Shown piece by piece: positions 7,245 to 7,764 of a stretch of DNA of 7,764 bases; the first letter of the stretch is position 1; each line of letters begins with the position of its first letter. Origin of the DNA: Clostridiales bacterium (GTDB lineage: Bacteria > Bacillota_A > Clostridia > Peptostreptococcales > Anaerovoracaceae). Where the stretch lies: the NCBI GenBank assembly GCA_015058265.1, contig SVCR01000071.1, forward strand, positions 1 to 7,764. Reading direction: 5' to 3'. The notes under the pieces were generated by a model. The model ran no database searches. It was not told where the DNA came from and saw nothing but the letters and a program-made list of their open reading frames with translations. Both the position numbers and the translations under genes were made by a program.

Positions 7245-7384
7245 ATTACAAGGCGTATCCTTTTCTTAAGTTTTCCAACGCTGCGAGCCGTCATATGATC
7301 AGAATGCTCGCTCTTCTGCAGGCAGATCGACTCTACCAGCTCATGTTCAATTGTTATGATGAGCCGAATGCCTGACCATCTCTA

Positions 7385-7414
7385 TTTATATCAGAATTAC
7401 AGCGCGCAGAACAA
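7385..7414 (-). promoter_or_regulatory. Candidate sigma-70/A promoter for the hydrolase-PadR gene
   Basis: On the minus strand, TTGTTC (7414-7409) is followed after 18 bases by TATAAA (7390-7385), preceded by TG one base upstream (extended -10, TGATATAAA). Transcription would start near 7378, giving a leader of about 135 bases. The -35 matches consensus at only three of six bases; the extended -10 is the main support. Confidence 0.4.
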
Positions 7415-7442
7415 TGTATAAATGAAATCTATAAGGTGTGTT

Positions 7443-7477
7443 GCGAATATTGGCTGAGACACTTGGACAATATTTGC
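7443..7477 (+). repeat. Inverted repeat / possible leader hairpin
   Basis: GCGAATATTG (7443-7452) pairs with CAATATTTGC (7468-7477) over ten pairs including one G-U, around a 15-base spacer. It could be a hairpin in the lipoprotein mRNA leader, if transcription begins upstream, or a two-armed protein site. Confidence 0.5.
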
Positions 7478-7504
7478 CGCATAGCTTAGTCTATTAACGT
7501 ACGC

Positions 7505-7529
7505 CACTTATAGACTAGGTCTATAAGTG
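7505..7529 (+). promoter_or_regulatory. Perfect 11-bp inverted repeat, candidate operator or leader hairpin
   Basis: CACTTATAGAC (7505-7515), spacer TAG, GTCTATAAGTG (7519-7529): a perfect palindrome ending 14 bases before the lipoprotein SD. There is no T-run after it, so it is not a terminator. Its symmetry suits a dimeric winged-helix regulator such as the divergent PadR fusion; as RNA, an 11-bp stem next to the RBS could affect translation. Binding by the fusion protein is inference. Confidence 0.6.
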
Positions 7530-7543
7530 CATAACAATTGCAT

Positions 7544-7549
7544 AAGGAG
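7544..7549 (+). promoter_or_regulatory. RBS of the YnjB-like lipoprotein gene
   Basis: AAGGAG, eight bases before ATG 7558; fixes the start. Confidence 0.8.
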
Positions 7550-7557
7550 AATTAGAT

Positions 7558-7764
7558 ATGAAGAAGAAATTGATCGCTCTTATGCTTGCATTCGCAATGA
7601 TATTCGCGCTTGCAGCATGCGGCAGCAAAGAAGCAGAAGAAGCACCTGCTGATCTCTCGAGCACAGAATGGGATCAGATCGTTGAGCAGGCTAAGGGCAC
7701 AGATGTTGCTTTCTACGGCTGGGGTGGAGATGAGAACCGCAACAACTGGCTGAACGGAACAGTA
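7558..7764 (+). CDS. ynjB: YnjB-like ABC-transporter substrate-binding lipoprotein, 3' partial
   Basis: The first 69 codons run off the window end. MKKKLIALML begins a lipoprotein signal peptide; the lipobox LAAC at 18-21 gives lipidated Cys21, so the mature protein would be tethered to the outer face of the membrane. A Glu/Ala-rich linker (about 22-33) follows. Residues 37-69 (EWDQIVEQAKGTDVAFYGWGGDENRNNW) resemble the mature start of E. coli YnjB, which reads W-x-x-I-x-x-x-AKGQTV-x-F-x-AWGGD-x-x-x-NR. YnjB is the predicted binding protein of the YnjBCD importer, whose substrate is not established to my knowledge; permease and ATPase genes would be expected just beyond the window. It is divergent from the hydrolase-PadR gene and preceded by a palindromic site, so control by that regulator is plausible. 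The family call rests on a short stretch; a generic extracellular solute-binding protein is the alternative. Confidence 0.75.
   Translation, partial: MKKKLIALMLAFAMIFALAACGSKEAEEAPADLSSTEWDQIVEQAKGTDVAFYGWGGDENRNNWLNGTV

Larger units (their letters stand above)
7245..7557. other. Divergent intergenic regulatory region
   Basis: 313 bases separate the minus-strand hydrolase-regulator from the plus-strand lipoprotein gene, with no credible ORF. The half nearest the hydrolase-regulator (7245-7380) shows only a weak SD and no clear structure. The other half holds a candidate minus-strand promoter (7385-7414), an inverted repeat at 7443-7477, a perfect palindromic repeat at 7505-7529 and the lipoprotein RBS. 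I could not identify a convincing plus-strand promoter; TATAAA at 7417-7422 and TATAAG at 7430-7435 or 7522-7527 are possible -10 boxes without good -35 partners. Confidence 0.6.

Noticed and set aside
7454..7500. TPP (thiamine) riboswitch, prompted by CTGAGA at 7454-7459 upstream of a transporter gene
   Set aside because: Only that hexamer fits. The second conserved block (ACCTGATCTGG-like) and the closing P1 helix are absent in the right places.
7505..7529. Terminator or attenuator
   Set aside because: No T-run follows the stem on either strand at the needed position, and an SD and start codon follow directly.
1..7764. CRISPR array, tRNA/rRNA genes, insertion sequences, phage or plasmid genes
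   Set aside because: No regularly spaced DNA repeats, cloverleaf-like sequences, transposase or integrase motifs, or terminal inverted repeats were seen on either strand.

Overview
The window looks like chromosome from a Gram-positive anaerobe of the Clostridia (Eubacteriales). Three things suggest this: moderate GC, heavy use of AGA/AGG arginine codons with strong AGGAGG-type ribosome binding sites, and a large secreted protein ending in a lysine-rich fibronectin-III-like domain of a kind common in gut and oral Clostridia. The placement is inference from style and was not checked by any search.

Left part (1-5917, plus strand) reads as one operon. It holds the 3' part of a TVP38/TMEM64 (VTT-domain) membrane protein with an unusual multi-helix C-terminal extension. 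A complete second VTT protein starts on the last base of the first gene's stop codon. A doubtful 44-codon ORF overlaps the next gene by ATGA. Then come a kinase-fold protein of the aminoglycoside/choline phosphotransferase class with an altered catalytic loop, and 18 bases later a 1050-residue secreted, multi-domain surface protein. A strong 12-bp hairpin at 5952-5981 ends the operon.

Right part: a convergent minus-strand gene (7244-5985) encodes what appears to be a fusion of an inosine-uridine-type nucleoside hydrolase to a PadR-family winged-helix regulator. This is the most unusual item in the window, because it suggests a regulator that senses or cleaves a nucleoside-like ligand. It is divergent from a plus-strand gene whose first 69 codons (from 7558) encode a lipoprotein resembling the YnjB ABC-transporter substrate-binding protein. 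The 313-base gap between them holds a perfect 11-bp inverted repeat, a second 10-bp stem, repeated TCTATAA-like half sites and a plausible minus-strand promoter. It looks like a regulatory hub where the PadR fusion could act.

Working together: in E. coli, two TVP38 proteins (YdjX, YdjZ) lie in the same gene string as the YnjABCD transporter. A pair of VTT proteins here, a few kb from a YnjB-like lipoprotein, suggests an ancient functional link, with the kinase, surface protein and hydrolase-regulator as lineage-specific additions. The transporter's substrate and the hydrolase-regulator's ligand cannot be told from the sequence.
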